A DNA stretch of 64,000 nt, taken from positions 434,001 to 498,000 of the forward strand of contig OOIN01000030.1 in NCBI GenBank assembly GCA_900323505.1, written 5' to 3'. Under the pieces are notes generated by a model that saw only the letters and a program-made list of their open reading frames with translations, was not told the origin of the DNA and did not search any database. Position numbers and translations under genes: made by a program. The stretch comes from Ustilago trichophora (lineage: Eukaryota > Basidiomycota > Ustilaginomycetes > Ustilaginales > Ustilaginaceae). Positions 1 to 12,104 of this stretch are shown piece by piece; position 1 is the stretch's first letter, and each line of letters opens with the position of its first letter.

Positions 1-1098
1 GAGACGACGGAAGGTGGTCTCGGCAGTGGCAACGTTGCCCTCGGAGCGGACGTTCTGGGCGCTCTGAGCGGTCTGGTTGGCGACGTGCGAGGCGTGACCC
101 TTGTACTGCTCAAAGAAGTTGAGGAAATATTCCATGGCGTCTTGATAGTCCTTGTGGCGCTGGCACTCGACCACGACCTTCTTGAGACGGTAGTAGAACT
201 GGTCGCGACGTTCCTTGGGGAACTTCTCCTTGAGGTAGTCGTTGGCCTTGTCCTTGTGCTCCTTGGCAAGGTCCTTGTGCTTCTGGGGAATCTTGTCAGA
301 GAGGAGCTGAGCCTTCTGCTTGGCAACCTCGGCGACGGCAGCCTGGTTCTGCTCTCGGCTGGCGTTGGGATCGACAGCGTTGGAGACGTCCTGGGCGTGA
401 GAAGCACCCTCGTGCTTGGCCTGCTCGGCCTTGTCCTGGGCATCAGCCTTGGCTTGCTCCTTCTTCCTGAGCATGTCAGGGATGTCGTCGTGGAACTCGT
501 TGTCGGGAGCGGGGTGGTCGACGGCGTTGAGACGCTCCTCGTCGGGGCGAGCGACCTCGGCAGCCTTGGCGGCGCCGTCAGCGAACATGTCGCGTCCAAT
601 GTAGCCAAAGTCCTGGATGATCTTGCGGAGCTCACCGTTGCGAAGGAAGAGGGTAAGGAGGGTGCGGAAAGCCTCACCGGCCGTCTCACCGTCCTTCTTG
701 GCATCGGCCGACGAGATGGGGGCCTTGATGTTGACGTTGCCGGCAACATCGGCCTTGCGAGTAGCGTAGAGGAAGTTCTGGAACTCCTCTTGGCCGTTCT
801 TGTTGACGACGACCTGACGAGCGGTCTCAATCAGTTCGCGAACGTCCTGAATGAGCTTCTTGCCATCTGGCGAGAGCTTGTTGGTGTCGACAGGGCTGTT
901 GGCGAGGGTGTACTTGAGAGTGTCGTCAATCTGCTGATTGTCAGGATATCGGCCCTCACGGAAAGCCTGGATGACACCGAAGAAGCGCATCTTGCGGTCA
1001 ACATCGGCAGCCTTCTGATGGGAGCCAACAGCTGAGGTGACGGCGTTGGCCGAGGGCTTCTCAGAAACCTGAGAAACGGCAGCGGGAACAGTCGACAT
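1..1098 (-). CDS. HAM1-like (DUF5923-type) protein, partial: 3' end beyond the window
   Basis: Open reading frame from an ATG at 1098 to the window edge, 366 codons with no stop, so the C-terminal part is missing. The protein starts MSTVPAAVSQ and is hydrophilic and helix-rich. Residues about 35-180 carry blocks such as MRFFGVIQAFREGRYP, EFQNFLYATR and RTLLTLFLRNGELRKI, followed by FGYIGRDMFADGAAKAAE, which I recognise from the N-terminal domain of fungal HAM1-like proteins (family with BPI/LBP-like C-terminal domains). Lys/Glu/Ala/Gln-rich coiled-coil-like sequence follows (about 210-300). Its exact role is unknown; membrane or lipid association is suggested for the family. Family call is from memory of motifs, without a search. 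Confidence 0.75.
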   Translation of the reverse strand, partial: MSTVPAAVSQVSEKPSANAVTSAVGSHQKAADVDRKMRFFGVIQAFREGRYPDNQQIDDTLKYTLANSPVDTNKLSPDGKKLIQDVRELIETARQVVVNKNGQEEFQNFLYATRKADVAGNVNIKAPISSADAKKDGETAGEAFRTLLTLFLRNGELRKIIQDFGYIGRDMFADGAAKAAEVARPDEERLNAVDHPAPDNEFHDDIPDMLRKKEQAKADAQDKAEQAKHEGASHAQDVSNAVDPNASREQNQAAVAEVAKQKAQLLSDKIPQKHKDLAKEHKDKANDYLKEKFPKERRDQFYYRLKKVVVECQRHKDYQDAMEYFLNFFEQYKGHASHVANQTAQSAQNVRSEGNVATAETTFRRL

Positions 1099-4000
1099 GA
1101 TTGCGTGTAAACTGATTGGTGGCTATTGGCTAGAAAAGTGGGGTTTGAGCTGTGAAATGAGACGTGAACAGAATCGGATCAATAGACGATTGATCGAGAT
1201 TTGTGCAAGAGTCTTTGCTGAATACGAACGACGAGGAGTTCGGGTGATGGAATATCGCAGTGGACCAAGACAGGTGTTGCGATCAAAGCGGTAGAAGATG
1301 TGGTAGTTGGACAGATAAGTGAAAGGGTATCTGTGACTGGTATCAAAGGATCCTGGTATGTGGTAGTTGCAGAAGAAAAAAGGAGAAGCGACAGTGACAG
1401 TCTCGGATCTATATACTTTGAGGAGAAGTTGAGTCGGCTCAGCTGGATCGGTTCAAGCGACGAGGCCAAGTGCACTGAGTCTGTCAAGCGATGAGGAAGA
1501 AAGATCAGATGCCCAAAAACGGTAACTCGACATGGTGCGCACAGCCGCCGTCTGAATGAATGAATGTGCACGATGGCGCTGGATCAGTTGAAACAGAGAG
1601 AGAGAGACAGAGAGAGAGAGACAGAGAGAGAGAAGATGGACAGTTTGGACAGGGATGCACGAGGCGCATCAGCAGCCAAGAACAAGACTCGCCCAGAGAC
1701 AGATGGAGCGGAAAAGCAGAGAGAGCAGCGTTGAAATGCACGGATGCATCATTTGGCCAACTGGGAAAGGGCCAAGAGGAAAGAGAGCGCGTCATTTTGA
1801 ATCGATGGCTCTCACAGTTGCTTCCCTGTCACACAAGAGCACCGACAGGTGGCGTCGATGGCGTGGGTCAAAGTGCATACAAAGCAGTACGACCAACAGC
1901 CGATGCTGAGAAAGCATCGCATGCCAGTCTTTGAGCATTGTGCTTTGCTATGCGTCTGAAAGCTGCCGCCGAAATCGGAAGAACCTCCACTTTTTTTTTC
2001 CATGAGCGGGGCGTGGATCACATGCATATTGTCTCTCCATCATGTTGAAAGCGGCGATCCGTCAATGAAAATAGACAAATTAAAAGGCCGTTCGTGCATT
2101 TTGGTCGCAAAAGAGCCGATCCCAGACGAAAGACGTCGACGGGATCGTCCAACACCATCGACGACCCTTGTTTTGCCTTGCTTCCCTACTGCAGTTCGTT
2201 TCTTTGCAATCGGTTGTCGTGATGGATTCAGCAGATTCTCTCATTTTTTTGACCTCTCGCCGCCGCCGGGCTTAGTCGAAAGGTGGGAGAGAGACGTAAT
2301 GTGACATCGTTGGATACAGTGCCATGGTGTGTACTGTAGTCTAGGCTTGCTTTTGTTTTGATTCATTAACAATCTATTTTTAATCGTTCAATTCCGCTGC
2401 AGCTCTGCTTGTCGCCTGTCTTCCATTCCAACCTTGATTCGCCGCTGCATGACGTGGTCAATGACGACCATACCGTAGCTCGCTCCACCCTGTCGCTGCC
2501 CTTCTACTGCTGCCCTATGTCGACACCGCTCTCTCTTCCCACACACTTCATGCCGAGCTACAGTATTCATCATGAAAACCTCACGACCCTGACAGATTAG
2601 TTCGTCACAACGCAGTTTCCAAGCACCACTAGTCTCGTGTCCAACCATGCGACTTGCCCCAGCTTTACCTGAGCTCTAACCGCCCTCGCTTTCAGAAATG
2701 CATGCAACCTATGACTCAAGCGAACAGATATGATCGACCTTGAAACTGCAACACAACACACGCCGGTCTCGAGCCATACTTTACAGAGACTGCTCGGCTT
2801 TCCGACCTGAACTCGTTTTTCGGAAAAAGTGATCGACGTTTCTCTGCGTATCAGTCGCTTCGGTCAATTTGTTTGCGCCGCCAGTCGCGAGTTCCTTGCT
2901 GTCGGTACATCGTTTACCTACAACACCGCTACCACAATGCTCAGCGTCATCTGTGCCACAAATTTGATTCGCCGCTCCAACCTTCGGCGGCTGATTCATG
3001 TCGATGTCGATACCATTTCTACCTCGCCCATTACTTGCTCCATACCCTGATACAGCTGTCTCTATCGACGGGCCATCATCCGATGATTGAGCTGAAATGC
3101 GACACTGTCTGCTCTATACCATCAGGCGACGGCATAAAAAGATCCTTTTTTGGCATCATCCTGCAAACCAGCGGTGAACGTCTTGCAGCGCATTGCAGCT
3201 TCGCCAAAAGACTGACAGTCTCACTCGTTCCCATCGATTCTTCACCCTGGGGTTTGGGGTTTCGGCCTCGACCCTAGGGCAACATTTCTCGCAAGGCCTT
3301 CCATGGAGCCGATGCGTCGGAATCATCCAAAAACGGCAATTCCGCTCGGTGCACTCACAAAGAGGCACCGTAACGAGATTGCCCACAGCGACGCATTGTG
3401 ACGACATCGTGCAGCTAGCGTGGCATTTGAAAAAAAAAAAAAGCGTCGCCCATTTTCCTTCAGCTTTGCACTTTCGGCTGTCGCCAGAACAGCTATTTGC
3501 AGAGGTCTTGCACAACTGATGCTGTTGTGATTGACCGACGGGGCAGCAAATCTGGGCAACTTGCTCGCTCTTGGGATCAATCAGAAGTGCTTTGACTCAA
3601 ACTAGGCTTTCCGATGGCATCGCCGATTCGAGCCAGTTTGGTTTAGTGGCTCTTTTCATCCCGGCACCGTGATTTCGATAGCTTGCAAGGCCGACGTTGG
3701 CCAGGTCAAGGCTTGCAAGGCTTTGCAAGGGATGATTGAAATCCGAGCCAGCCCTTGTTTCTGCAGCACTGATGCCTATGCGATGAGTCAAAGCCTGCAC
3801 CAAACGCTGTTCCAAGCTGGTAGATCCTTGAATTTTCCACGCATCTGCAAAACGAGCTTTGTTCGAGGACCTGATGCTAGCGTTCCGACGGCTTGGACCC
3901 ACCTAAAGAGAGCCCTTTCTTAGATCAAGAGATTTCATCCATGTTGCACCTTCCATCCGAGGGAGAGGATATTTTTAGTACCCCATCGAGGCAGTTTTGT

Positions 4001-4360
4001 TTATTTCTTCTTCTTCTTCTTCTCGCCATCCGGAAATGCAAAAGGACCCTTCTCAATGGGTCCGGTCCCAAAAATAGTCACCGCTCCCAAACCTGCCGTT
4101 GACAGCCGCATCTATGATGAAGCTTCCGACAAGTTGACAGGGGCGTTTAGGATACAGTGAATTGAATCGCGCGTGAATACAGTGTGTACAGTACGGTACG
4201 GTACGGTACGGTAGCTTTTGCCACTGGCGTCGATTCAGGGTTCATCAGAGTCCTGTTAAAACTCGACTTGAACGTGCTTACTGTACCGTTCAAGATCTAG
4301 GATCTACACCTCATGGCAGCTGACTCTCACATTGACGCCACACTAAGATCAACTGTACTG

Positions 4361-4419
<59 letters not shown>

Positions 4420-4549
4420 CTTTTTTTTCTTTTTTTTCTTTCTGAATTGTTCGGATAGCAAAGGATTCAACAGCACAACATGGAACAGTGTCATACAAGT
4501 GGTTGGTGAGATCTAGACGAGTCCTCCTCGACTGGGCGATGGGCGCGCA
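1099..4549. other. 3.4-kb gene-free region
   Basis: No convincing coding region on either strand; the open frames are short and unlike known families. It holds an (AG)n-rich stretch at about 1593-1633, a (CTT)n run near 4004-4022, four tandem GGTAC units at about 4195-4213, and a 58-base T run at 4362-4419 followed by interrupted T tracts to about 4442. The left part should contain the promoter of the HAM1-like gene and the right end the 3' region of VPS10. Confidence 0.5.
4362..4442. repeat. Poly-T tract (58 T, then interrupted)
   Basis: Uninterrupted T from 4362 to 4419, then T blocks separated by single C to about 4442. It lies about 110 bp past the stop codon of VPS10, where on the coding strand it reads as poly-A. 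It could be the tail of a retroposed sequence or simple slippage; no recognisable element precedes it. Confidence 0.8.
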
Positions 4550-7500
4550 TCAACGCTCCAACTCTTCATCATCGTAATCGGGCAGCATGGCCGCATCTTC
4601 GTCTGTCGATAAATGTCTATATCCACCATAGGCTCCACGTGACCTCCTTCCCAATCTGGCTCGCAGGAAAGGAACCTTGTCCGAAACTATCTCCTTCACC
4701 CTGGCCAGAGCTGCACTTGCTGCGCCCAGCACAAAGCGCGGCACTGAGGCCAAGTTTTGGGCAAGCTCCGAATCTGCGCCGTATAACCGATTCGAGCTGT
4801 CTGGAAGGCGAATGCGACCACCGCCCAATGTACCACGTTGAGACTGCTTTTTCGCCCACCAGTAGCCCACGAGACCCGCAAGCCCAAATGGACAGAGAAT
4901 CACCGTCAACCACCAAAACACCCCATGTCCTGCCAGATTGTTACTGCATACGTGTCTCGCTCCTCTGTCCGGTCTCGTCCCACCGGTGCACGACGAATAC
5001 GGAATCTTGCGAACGTTTGTCCTCTCGTACCAGTATCCATCGCTGTCACTGGCCCAACACTGAGCTTCCTCATCCGTCGAGAGCATCTGCGAACCCGGAT
5101 ACAGCACGCACTTGCCACTGGCATCTCGATAGTGGTTAAACTCGCACTCGAAATCCGCCTCTGTGCAAGAGCAGTTGCGACTGACCGAGTGAGGTTGTAC
5201 GATCTTTTCACCTACGTAGCAGTCGGCCCTCCTCTTGCGTCGGTAGTAGTACGTCTGTCGTCCGAAAAGACACTGTTCGGCACGTTCTTCGCTCGGCGAC
5301 CAGAGTTCAAAGTCGTCCACTTCGGGTTTGGCCACGTTGAGAACGCATTTACGTGATTCGAGCGCGGAGAAGTCGAGATAGATCGAAACCGTCTTGGTGG
5401 TCGCAGATCCCGAAGGGGTGCCGAGAAGGATGAAGCGTCGATGGGTGTCCTCGGGAACGGTGAGAATCTGAGAGATACGGATCTTCTCACCAAAGGCGTA
5501 GGATTCCCATGTCAGGCCTTCGTTGAGAGAGTAGAGGACCGTGTCGGTCGCTTGCTCGTCGTTGACAAGGACAATGATGGAGCCTTGATCGCCAAACTCC
5601 CACTTGTGAGCGTCTTTGTGCACTTCTTCCCATGTAAAGCCTCCGTCTCTGGTCAGGAAAGTGTCGGAATCGCGGTACGCTGCCAGCTTACGACCAACGT
5701 TACCGACGCCCATCATCAGACCGACGGCCGAGGGAGAGCTGTAGGTATCTCTCGGGTCGTCCCTCTCGGTGAATCCGTGGAGATGCAAGTCGCATCCAAC
5801 TTGGTTGCATTCGTAGGGTTGACCGTACACGTCCCGACTGGGAGGTACGAGGGACTTCCATCTCCCTCCGTCGTTGTGCGTGATCCTGGTGACCAAATCC
5901 TTCTGCCTTGAGACGGACGCATCGTCGGGATTGCTCACGACATTGACGACGGCTACGCCGTCGAGTCCGAGCATCTTTTCAAAATCGACAAATCCCTTAT
6001 CGTTGCGATTGACAAAGTCGAGACTCTGCGCGTAGAACGTGCCGTTCGAGTTGCTCTTGAGCAGAGTTCCCCATTCGGAACCGGTTTCGGAGTGCGTGGT
6101 AAAGTGCAAGAAGATGGCATCCGTCACCGAGTCCAAGACGGTGTATGCCCTCGTACCGAGCTCCATTCCCGGTGGGAAGTGGATTTCGGCAAAGTCGCGA
6201 CCATTCAGCGAAACATGGAGCTTCAAACTTGGCGTCGAGGAAGTCAAGACGTACTCTGCCACGACCAGATACTGCTCAAAGACGGCAAATCCGACAATGG
6301 CGTCAAACACCTTGCTACGTTTGCGGTAGAAATCATCTCCACGGATGAGCTGCAGTCGATTGGCGGCGGTGAAATCGCGCTGATTGCCCTGTTTATCCTG
6401 GTAGCTCTCGCAGAAGATGGAACGGGCGTCCATCTTGAGCTTCTTATCGCGGGCCCAGGAGCAAGTGCGAACGTAGGTTTCAATCTTCTCCCAGTTGTTT
6501 CCGTTGTCGATCGAGTACCAGGCTTCGGCATGGCAATTTTTGCCGATGCTGAAAGTGCAATCGCGACTCCCGGTCCAGATGAGCCAGTCGGATTTGTCGG
6601 GGTGGAAGTCGAGGATGCCGATCCCCAATCCGTTGGCTGGAAGGGGAGCGGTGAACCAGTTCCAACTTGCGCCTTGATTGATGGTATAGTAGACTCGTTG
6701 ACCTGCTGTGACGAGGTATCCACGCTTCTTGTCGTACGCATGCAAAGCCATGGTGAGGAATCTATCTTCTGAAGAAGCAGGTGGACCGTCGGCAACCAGC
6801 TGCTTCCACGAATACCCATCGTTGAGCGATTGGAAGACCGTCCCATCCGCCAACTGGACCAGGACACTGGAGGACTCGGGGAAGTACATCTTGTCAACGA
6901 CGAGCGAAGGGAAGGTGAACGATTTGTGCAACACTTTTCCTTCTTGAGGCAGATTCTTGCCGTTACACGACTTTTGGGTCTTTTCGTCCTTGCGAATGCC
7001 TCTGCCGGCATCGCAGGTGTTGCCGGGTACTTTGCGGTATCCCGATGAACCCAAGTAGGTGTCGTCTGGTTTGGCGCAGGCTCCTTCGGGGATGTGTTCG
7101 TTACCCGTCGCCACACAATCGCCCTTTGTATCTCGTGTGAAACCAAAGTCGCACTCGTAATCGGCATCCGTGCAGGGGCAAGGATCCTCCTTACCCTCTG
7201 GATCGTGGAATTTGTCCTGGACAAAGCAGTCCGCGTCCGCCTTTCTGCGCTTATACCACTGCTTGTGACCCATCAGGCAACTTCCTTCCTCCCGAGCCTG
7301 GACGTACCATTTCTCCATATCTCCTTCGCCACATTTTCGCTTCTTCATCTCGGCGAAATCCAAAAAGATGACCACGTTGCGATCCTGATTGCCCGCCTGG
7401 CTTCTCGTCTGGCTTCCCACGAGCAGGAATTTGAGCGACGTGCTGTCGGGGATCGTTGTCAGAACCTTGGCGCGTATCTTGACGCCGAGGTTCAACTTTT

Positions 7501-9067
7501 TCCAATCCTTGCCAAAGTTGGTCGAATAAGAAACGTGGTCGGTGACGTCCTCGTCGTCGACCATGACGAGGACGGAACCCTGGTCGCCGAATTCGTACTT
7601 GTGCGCGTCACGGGTGACCATCTTCCACGTACGACCAGCATCGACACTGAGGAATGTATCGCACTCATCGTAGTCCTTGAGACCCTTTCCGATGGTTCCT
7701 ACGCCCATGACGAATCCAGGTGCGATGGAAGAAAACATCTTGCCGACGTTTGTTTTGCCAGATACAGACCAAAGGTGGAGGGCACAATTCTTGGTATCGG
7801 CGGGGTCGCAGTCGATGCGCTTGCCTTTGTCGTCTTCGGTAGGAGGTTTGAGGGTGTGCCAGCTGCTACCGTCGTCAAAGGTGATCATGGATCGAACGTC
7901 GCCCTCGCCGTCACTTTGGACGTTGGCAATGCCGACGCCGTCGATTTTGACGAGATGCTCGAAATCAACGAGGCCTTGGGTGGTGCGTCGGGTGCCACGG
8001 AGGGACTCGACGAATTGAGTGCCCGTGCTATCGCTGGTGAAAAGTACACCGGTGTTGTCGTACACAGAGTCGACAACGTCGATCATGATCGAGTGGGATG
8101 TACTGTCGACCACTGTATAAGCGTTTTCTCTGAGCTCTGAGCCATGTGGGAACTTGGCCTTGTCCCACTTCACTCCATCTCGCGTGACAAACATGGCCAT
8201 TTCCGTACCCGCCTTTGATGAACCTCCCTGAGAGTCCCGCAACGCAGTCACCAGAAACCGCTTGCTCGGTCCCAAGCCGGCAAACTGCTTTGCATTCCTA
8301 CCCATATCCAGCTCAACCATCTTCTTGCTCTTGAAAAAATCGTCGCTCTGAAACAGTCTCGTGGCGCCACTAGCTGCTGCCCTCCTCCGGTCTTCCTTTG
8401 CGTCCTCCCATGCGATACAAAAGATGCGCTTCATCGCATCCTGACTCGTCTCCATTTCTGGCGTCGCTTTTGCCCAATAGCAGTGCATCACGAACTCGAG
8501 TAGCTTGGCAGGATTGGTCGCAAATGCATTTGTTGTATAGTACGCTTCATCATGACAGATTCGACCACCCCAGGGTGTCCACATGGAGCATTTTTTGCCG
8601 GTGAAAATGATCCAGTCCCAATGCTTTTCGTCGGCATGAAACTCCATTGGTGGACCGGCGCGGGTTGCGGGTGGTTCGGGGGTGAGAAACTCCTGCCATG
8701 TTTTACCACGATCGACGGATCGCCAGTGCGTAGTTTCACGCGAGAGGATGAAGGCTTGCTTTTTATCGTAGGGATGAGGGACGAGCATGGATGCTTTGCC
8801 AGAAGAGGTGCCGGAGACGGGAGACCAGGATTTTCCTTCATCTTCGGAGCGGTAGACGATGCCTGAGGTGGCATCATGATAGAGGGCGACGGTGGAGTCG
8901 TCGAAATAGCTGATTTTGGAGGGGAGATGGGCGAAGCGAGTGACTTTTACTCCTGGGTCCGAGGAAGCGATGGTGAGGGTGGGAAGAAGAAAGAGGGCGG
9001 AGAGGAAAGAGCCGAGAGTGAGCAAGAGAAGCCGCCGACTCATACTATGCTGAAGTAAGGGTGCCAT
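4550..9067 (-). CDS. VPS10: Vacuolar protein sorting receptor VPS10 (sortilin family)
   Basis: 1505 residues, single exon. A signal peptide (about 10-35) is followed by two tandem Vps10 domains made of beta-propeller Asp-box repeats (SxDxGxxW type): for example SEDEGKSW, SVDRGKTW, SVDAGRTW in the first half and SLNDGYSW, TINQGASW, SIDNGNNW, TRDGGFTW, SLNEGLTW in the second. Each propeller ends in a cysteine-rich 10CC module (pairs such as DCFVQDKF...CPCTDADYEC and DCYVGEKI...CSCTEADFEC). A single membrane helix lies at about 1380-1405 (FWWLTVILCPFGLAGLVGYW), followed by a cytosolic tail of about 100 residues ending in acidic DYDDEELER. Length and order match fungal VPS10/PEP1, which carries vacuolar hydrolases from the Golgi to endosomes. 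Met1 is used; Met9 is an alternative start. Confidence 0.95.
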   Translation of the reverse strand: MAPLLQHSMSRRLLLLTLGSFLSALFLLPTLTIASSDPGVKVTRFAHLPSKISYFDDSTVALYHDATSGIVYRSEDEGKSWSPVSGTSSGKASMLVPHPYDKKQAFILSRETTHWRSVDRGKTWQEFLTPEPPATRAGPPMEFHADEKHWDWIIFTGKKCSMWTPWGGRICHDEAYYTTNAFATNPAKLLEFVMHCYWAKATPEMETSQDAMKRIFCIAWEDAKEDRRRAAASGATRLFQSDDFFKSKKMVELDMGRNAKQFAGLGPSKRFLVTALRDSQGGSSKAGTEMAMFVTRDGVKWDKAKFPHGSELRENAYTVVDSTSHSIMIDVVDSVYDNTGVLFTSDSTGTQFVESLRGTRRTTQGLVDFEHLVKIDGVGIANVQSDGEGDVRSMITFDDGSSWHTLKPPTEDDKGKRIDCDPADTKNCALHLWSVSGKTNVGKMFSSIAPGFVMGVGTIGKGLKDYDECDTFLSVDAGRTWKMVTRDAHKYEFGDQGSVLVMVDDEDVTDHVSYSTNFGKDWKKLNLGVKIRAKVLTTIPDSTSLKFLLVGSQTRSQAGNQDRNVVIFLDFAEMKKRKCGEGDMEKWYVQAREEGSCLMGHKQWYKRRKADADCFVQDKFHDPEGKEDPCPCTDADYECDFGFTRDTKGDCVATGNEHIPEGACAKPDDTYLGSSGYRKVPGNTCDAGRGIRKDEKTQKSCNGKNLPQEGKVLHKSFTFPSLVVDKMYFPESSSVLVQLADGTVFQSLNDGYSWKQLVADGPPASSEDRFLTMALHAYDKKRGYLVTAGQRVYYTINQGASWNWFTAPLPANGLGIGILDFHPDKSDWLIWTGSRDCTFSIGKNCHAEAWYSIDNGNNWEKIETYVRTCSWARDKKLKMDARSIFCESYQDKQGNQRDFTAANRLQLIRGDDFYRKRSKVFDAIVGFAVFEQYLVVAEYVLTSSTPSLKLHVSLNGRDFAEIHFPPGMELGTRAYTVLDSVTDAIFLHFTTHSETGSEWGTLLKSNSNGTFYAQSLDFVNRNDKGFVDFEKMLGLDGVAVVNVVSNPDDASVSRQKDLVTRITHNDGGRWKSLVPPSRDVYGQPYECNQVGCDLHLHGFTERDDPRDTYSSPSAVGLMMGVGNVGRKLAAYRDSDTFLTRDGGFTWEEVHKDAHKWEFGDQGSIIVLVNDEQATDTVLYSLNEGLTWESYAFGEKIRISQILTVPEDTHRRFILLGTPSGSATTKTVSIYLDFSALESRKCVLNVAKPEVDDFELWSPSEERAEQCLFGRQTYYYRRKRRADCYVGEKIVQPHSVSRNCSCTEADFECEFNHYRDASGKCVLYPGSQMLSTDEEAQCWASDSDGYWYERTNVRKIPYSSCTGGTRPDRGARHVCSNNLAGHGVFWWLTVILCPFGLAGLVGYWWAKKQSQRGTLGGGRIRLPDSSNRLYGADSELAQNLASVPRFVLGAASAALARVKEIVSDKVPFLRARLGRRSRGAYGGYRHLSTDEDAAMLPDYDDEELER

Positions 9068-10196
9068 GGTGGGCCGCAGGAGAACGGTGTGATGTGATTC
9101 AGCTCAGCCCCGAAACCGTTATCGAAAGAAGACGGCCGCAGATGGGTCCGAGGGTGGTGATACAGGCTGCGGCACTCAAGTCTTGCCGGTGAATCGTGCT
9201 GAGCTGTCGAGTCGAAACGAGTCAAGTCGCGAGCGGATGTGCGTAAAGACAGTGCTGGTCGGAAGAGAGCCGCTGCAATCGGTCAGGCCGCGGTCGAGTC
9301 GGGAGCTCCGCTGATGTACCGTTTGGAGCTCTTCTGTATCTGTCTGAATCAGACTCCAAGGTTCCCCGGTTTCGAAAACGACCAAAGTTTGAGGAAGGAG
9401 AAAGAATGATGATGATGACGAGGGATGATAATCATAAGAACGGAAGGAGAGGCAATGTCGAGAAATAGTGTCAACGGGCTGAGCTGGATCCTCGGTAACG
9501 GAGAAGGGCTCGTGCACGGTCTTCGAAGGAAATCCCCAATTCCATGCCTCAGCAGCCTCATGCACGGAGTCAACTGCAGACCGAGCAGACTGCAACGTAT
9601 TATAATTTTCGAGTCGCGCCTGCTATTAGTGTGTCTTCTGAATTTGCCCAACGGCAACTCCACATGCTTTGCTTTGTCCTTGCTTTCTTCCAAGCCGCCG
9701 CTCCCTCCCACTCGATGCCCACCAATGCCACGTATCCACAACTGCGCCCCTTTCAGAAGGAGAGTCAAAAGAGGTGATGCGATCTACTATTTATTATAGC
9801 AACAGAGCAATCCAGATCCTAATAGTACAAAAGTAGAGGTAAATCCCATATGGTAGGAGCCAATTTCAACATGATGAATGACAGAGCCAAGTTTGAAATA
9901 TGTTTATGAGTGTGGCGAGACCATCCTCATCGACTAGATCGAGAAGTCGAGCGGGTCTAATCTCACCTTTTCCTGGAACAGCTGCCACATGGCGTGAATG
10001 GTGTGACGCCGTTCCTGAATGCCGTGACAGAAGCCTATGATTGGCCCTGTTTTTCTTCCAACGAGAACGTGATGCGCAGATGCTGATGTTCTAGAAATAC
10101 AGTTGGGGTGGTGGTCTGGTCGGGTGACAGTGGTGATCGATACGAAATTAAAGCCGATCCGAGACCAAAAAAAATCATCAGACGTCCTGGATCGGA
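9068..10196. other. Intergenic region between VPS10 start and MADS gene end
   Basis: About 1.1 kb holding the VPS10 promoter (right of 9067) and the 3' flank of the MADS-box gene. Only short open frames without family resemblance; no repeats seen. Confidence 0.5.
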
Positions 10197-12104
10197 TTAC
10201 TGAGTGGGCTGAGCTGGAAAGCTGAGGTCGAAGGGAACAGAGCCAAGCGTCTGCGTCGGGTTGATGGGCACCGGTTGTACAAGGTTGGCTTGGCTCGACA
10301 TGGCCTGTGTTGGTTTCTGGTCCATACCCTGTCCCAAGCTCAGCCAGCTCGCGTCCAGCTTGCTGTTGTCAGAGATCATAGTGTTGAGAGCATTTCCATT
10401 GCCAGGAGGCGTCTCTTCATCGGTCGACATGGACGACCTGGAAGCGCTAGCCGCGAGGCCAACTCCGGGCGCTGCCGTATTTGGGGGTCGAACCAATTCC
10501 GGCGTCGCAGAACTCGCCTGTGAGCCGAGTGGCGTAGCCGAAGGCTTGAGGTCGGCACCGATAAATGCACTGGCGTTAAACGTGTTAGGAACCCCTGGAT
10601 GAGGAGCTGGCGAAGCAGTGTTGGCATGGAATCCTTGAGGGCCGATCGAACCTTGCAAGCCTGCGACTGGTGGCACAAGATGCGTCGACGTGCTGGGCGC
10701 CTCCAGATGACCGCTGGCCGTAAAGGGCCGAACAATGTGTGCCGGGGAAGCCAGGTTGTCAACATCCGCGACCGCAGCTCCTGTTGTCGGTGCATACGTC
10801 ACTTCGCCATACGTCGGCGCTATAGACCGCTGTACGCCTGTCGAGGCCGGTCGCGACATGAGATGCGCGCTAGATCGAAGATCGGGGAACGGCGTCGATG
10901 ATGCTTCCATAGCACCGACACCAGGTCGGAGCCGGGCGGCATCACGATCCATAGCGCCCTTGACCGCGAAGGCCGCTGCGGCGGTTGCAGCCGACAACGA
11001 GGGATCCTGAGGTGGCTGAGGCGACATGCTCGGCGAGATGGAATTAAATGCAGGCTGGGGCGATGCAGATAAGCTGAAAGCTTCGTTCTGGAAGAATGTG
11101 GGACCTAAGAGCGAGCTGGTCGTGACGGGTCGCTGCATCATCGAACCGCTTGAGCCACGCGTCAGGACATCCGAAAAACTGAATCGTCGACCTCCAGGTG
11201 TAGTCACCGTGCCGCCCGGAGTCAAGCCAAAACCGGGGGTGGCTGGCGAGACAAAGATGGGCACACGGTCGTTGGTCGGCATGGGAATCGACATGCTGGC
11301 GATGGCCTCTGCCCTCGTCGGATTCGTGGAAGAAGCACCTTGGCCCATCATGCTATTGGTGCCAACCATGGCGGCCATGTTGCCAATGGGGGCATTGACC
11401 ATACTGTGTGGGGGCATGCCTGCGGCAGACATGAAGGGCTGACCGAACGAAAGCGGATCGAAGACGCCTTGGCCCGGCGTTTGACCAGGAAGAGCCATGT
11501 TTGCTGCGGTTCGGTTCTGACTCTTCTGACGAATGGCTGCATTGATGGTCTGCTTTGCCATCGAAGAAGAGGCGCCTGCGCCCATCAATCCGCTCGTCAC
11601 GCCAAAAGCTCCCAGAGCCTGAGCGTTGGAGCCATTCAGCTGATTGTTGCGTGGTGGGGAAGAAGGCTCAGCTTTGCGCTTGATGCCACTGACCCGTCCC
11701 CCAGATCTGCCGTTGCTTCCGCTTCTCCCGCCGCCATTGGAACCGCTGTGGCCGACAAAGTCGTCATCAGGTCCATCGCCGCTGGCATTGTCGTTGTCGT
11801 CGTTGTCATTGTCTCCGTCATCGTTGTCGTCCGAGTCCTTGTCAAGGTTGAGATAGTTTTGAGGGCCCTTTCGTTCGGCTGCACCTTCATACTCGGTGTA
11901 GCGCAAGAGCAACAGATCAATGTCAGTAGAGCAGAACTCGGCGAGCTTGCCGTTGTGGCCAAAGACGATGACAGCGACCTGGGAGTCGGTCAATACAGCC
12001 AGCTCGTGTGCCTTCTTGAAAAGACCGGCTTTACGCTTGAGGTAGGTGACGGATCGATTGCGATCCTCCTTGATGGGCTGGATCTTGATTTTCTTTCGTC
12101 CCAT
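10197..12104 (-). CDS. MEF2/RLM1-type MADS-box transcription factor
   Basis: 635 residues, single exon, ATG at 12104. Residues 1-58 are a complete MADS domain ([11 protein letters not shown], then [37 protein letters not shown]), which binds A/T-rich DNA as a dimer. The sequence after it ([16 protein letters not shown]) resembles the MEF2 extension rather than an SRF/Mcm1 SAM domain, so it is probably the fungal Rlm1/Smp1 type acting downstream of the cell-wall integrity MAP kinase. An acidic Asp/Asn tract (about 95-120) and a Lys/Arg basic stretch (about 140) follow. The rest is low-complexity, rich in Ser, Pro, Met, Ala and Gln, with many SP/TP sites as expected for MAP-kinase regulation. 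The MADS-domain class is certain; the orthology to Rlm1 is inferred. Confidence 0.9.
   Translation of the reverse strand: MGRKKIKIQPIKEDRNRSVTYLKRKAGLFKKAHELAVLTDSQVAVIVFGHNGKLAEFCSTDIDLLLLRYTEYEGAAERKGPQNYLNLDKDSDDNDDGDNDNDDNDNASGDGPDDDFVGHSGSNGGGRSGSNGRSGGRVSGIKRKAEPSSPPRNNQLNGSNAQALGAFGVTSGLMGAGASSSMAKQTINAAIRQKSQNRTAANMALPGQTPGQGVFDPLSFGQPFMSAAGMPPHSMVNAPIGNMAAMVGTNSMMGQGASSTNPTRAEAIASMSIPMPTNDRVPIFVSPATPGFGLTPGGTVTTPGGRRFSFSDVLTRGSSGSMMQRPVTTSSLLGPTFFQNEAFSLSASPQPAFNSISPSMSPQPPQDPSLSAATAAAAFAVKGAMDRDAARLRPGVGAMEASSTPFPDLRSSAHLMSRPASTGVQRSIAPTYGEVTYAPTTGAAVADVDNLASPAHIVRPFTASGHLEAPSTSTHLVPPVAGLQGSIGPQGFHANTASPAPHPGVPNTFNASAFIGADLKPSATPLGSQASSATPELVRPPNTAAPGVGLAASASRSSMSTDEETPPGNGNALNTMISDNSKLDASWLSLGQGMDQKPTQAMSSQANLVQPVPINPTQTLGSVPFDLSFPAQPTQ

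Noticed and set aside
85..1035. 316-codon plus-strand frame rich in Leu/Val
   Set aside because: Mirror of the HAM1-like gene on the minus strand, which has recognisable family blocks.
7094..8140. 348-codon plus-strand frame
   Set aside because: Shadow of the VPS10 coding sequence, which has Asp-box repeats and 10CC modules.
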